From NCBI GenBank assembly GCA_020347085.1, contig CP070769.1, forward strand, positions 1,758,403 to 1,764,171: a DNA stretch of 5,769 nucleotides. Direction: 5' to 3'. Shown here piece by piece: positions 5,480 to 5,769 of the stretch; position 1 is the first letter of the stretch; every line of letters begins with the position of its first letter. Position numbers and translations under genes: made by a program. The notes below the pieces were generated by a model, which saw only the letters and a list, made by a program, of their open reading frames with translations, was not told where the DNA came from and made no database searches. This DNA is from Desulfobacterales bacterium (GTDB lineage: Bacteria > Desulfobacterota > Desulfobacteria > Desulfobacterales > C00003060).

Positions 5480-5769
5480 AGATGTAACTAGAGTAATTGT
5501 CAAAAGTATGTTCCGTTTGCTCCAAAGTCGTTGATGATTGAAAATATTGTTTTGCGAACGACATTGTGCAATTTTGGAGAAGATTTTTGAATGTGACTGG
5601 CGCTGCAAATCGCAAGCTGTTTGAGGGCTCTGCCCGAGTTGTTGCGCTCCGCTTCACTGCGTGCGCGATTTAGCCAGGAGAATTCAAAAATCCCAAAATT
5701 GGACACTCGGGAGTGAGCCAAATAGTATTTTGAAGATTCCTGTAGTCCCGTCAAGTTGTGACAGGGAAT
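5480..5769. other. 290 bp non-coding region upstream of the Ste24-type gene
   Basis: No believable gene. The longest minus-strand frames here are low-complexity readings through the inverted-repeat element. Possible minus-strand promoter parts are TTGACG (5754-5749) and CAAAAT (5732-5727) with a 16 bp spacer. The -35 is good (5/6) and the -10 poor (4/6). If used, the inverted-repeat element would sit in a leader of roughly 240 nt. A TTGACA at 5503-5498 is too close to the ATG to serve this gene in the usual way. Confidence 0.4.
5563..5707. repeat. long imperfect inverted repeat (MITE/REP-like structured element)
   Basis: Left arm about 5563-5613, right arm about 5665-5707. Paired blocks from outside in: 5569-5577 with 5693-5701 (9 bp, CAATTTTGG); 5582-5592 with 5682-5692 (11 bp, GATTTTTGAAT); 5597-5601 with 5673-5677 (5 bp, CTGGC); 5607-5613 with 5665-5671 (7 bp, AAATCGC). 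Between blocks are a 4 nt bulge on the left (5578-5581), a 4x4 internal loop (5593-5596 with 5678-5681), and a 5:1 loop. A few more outer pairs extend toward 5563 and 5707. That is 32 exact pairs in one register series, well beyond chance for a 145 bp stretch. The centre is GC-rich and holds a hairpin GGGC-TCT-GCCC (5625-5635) and an imperfect GC stem at 5644-5666. There is no transposase inside, so it would be non-autonomous if mobile. Confidence 0.75.

Noticed and set aside
5480..5608. TTG-initiated 43-residue N-terminal extension of the Ste24-type protease.
   Set aside because: It is polar and low in family likeness, begins inside the inverted-repeat element, and the ATG at 5479 gives the usual family length and N-terminus.
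5597..5677. Resemblance of the inverted-repeat core to an integron attC site.
   Set aside because: The conserved core GTTRRRY/RYYYAAC pair is not present at the ends (GTTGCGC does not fit), and there is no integrase or cassette array.

Overview
All recognisable genes in this 5.8 kb window lie on the minus strand, so the gene order is read from high to low coordinates. The mix suggests a Gram-negative bacterium: a BepA/Oma1-like M48 protease, a YjgN-type DUF898 membrane protein, a Ste24-type M48 protease and a protein with a Sec signal peptide. The Ste24-type protein and its neighbours resemble what I remember from Desulfobacterota (former Deltaproteobacteria). That is recollection, not a database result, and the window has no RNA gene or marker that fixes the taxon. 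I see no phage, CRISPR, transposase or tRNA/rRNA signal.

Layout, in the direction of transcription. (1) 5769-5480 is a non-coding upstream region. It is dominated by a long imperfect inverted repeat at about 5563-5707, which looks like a MITE- or REP-like structured element. (2) 5479-4244 encodes an integral-membrane Ste24/CAAX-type M48 zinc protease. (3) After a 166 bp gap, 4077-2965 encodes a DUF898/YjgN-type polytopic membrane protein with a threefold internal repeat. (4) It overlaps by ATGA with a second, unrelated-looking M48 protease at 2968-1934, which has an N-terminal cytosolic-type domain and one membrane segment. (5) A 169 bp gap with several inverted repeats follows. (6) 1764-1411 encodes a small exported Sm-like (LSm) barrel protein, followed 10 bp later by a GNAT acetyltransferase at 1400-879. 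(7) After 114 bp, 764-501 encodes an 87-residue single-span membrane protein with a CxxC-x6-CxxC cluster. It lies 18 bp upstream of a HAD-superfamily hydrolase (482-1) that runs off the window edge.

The clearest functional unit is the DUF898-M48 pair. The stop and start codons overlap and the protease has no Shine-Dalgarno of its own, so translation is probably coupled. The Ste24-type protease next to it makes a local cluster of membrane-protein quality-control candidates. The downstream genes (LSm, GNAT, Cys-cluster protein, HAD) are closely spaced but share no obvious pathway. The most unusual non-gene signal is the inverted-repeat element in front of the Ste24-type gene. The most unusual proteins are the exported LSm-like barrel and the small Cys-cluster membrane protein.
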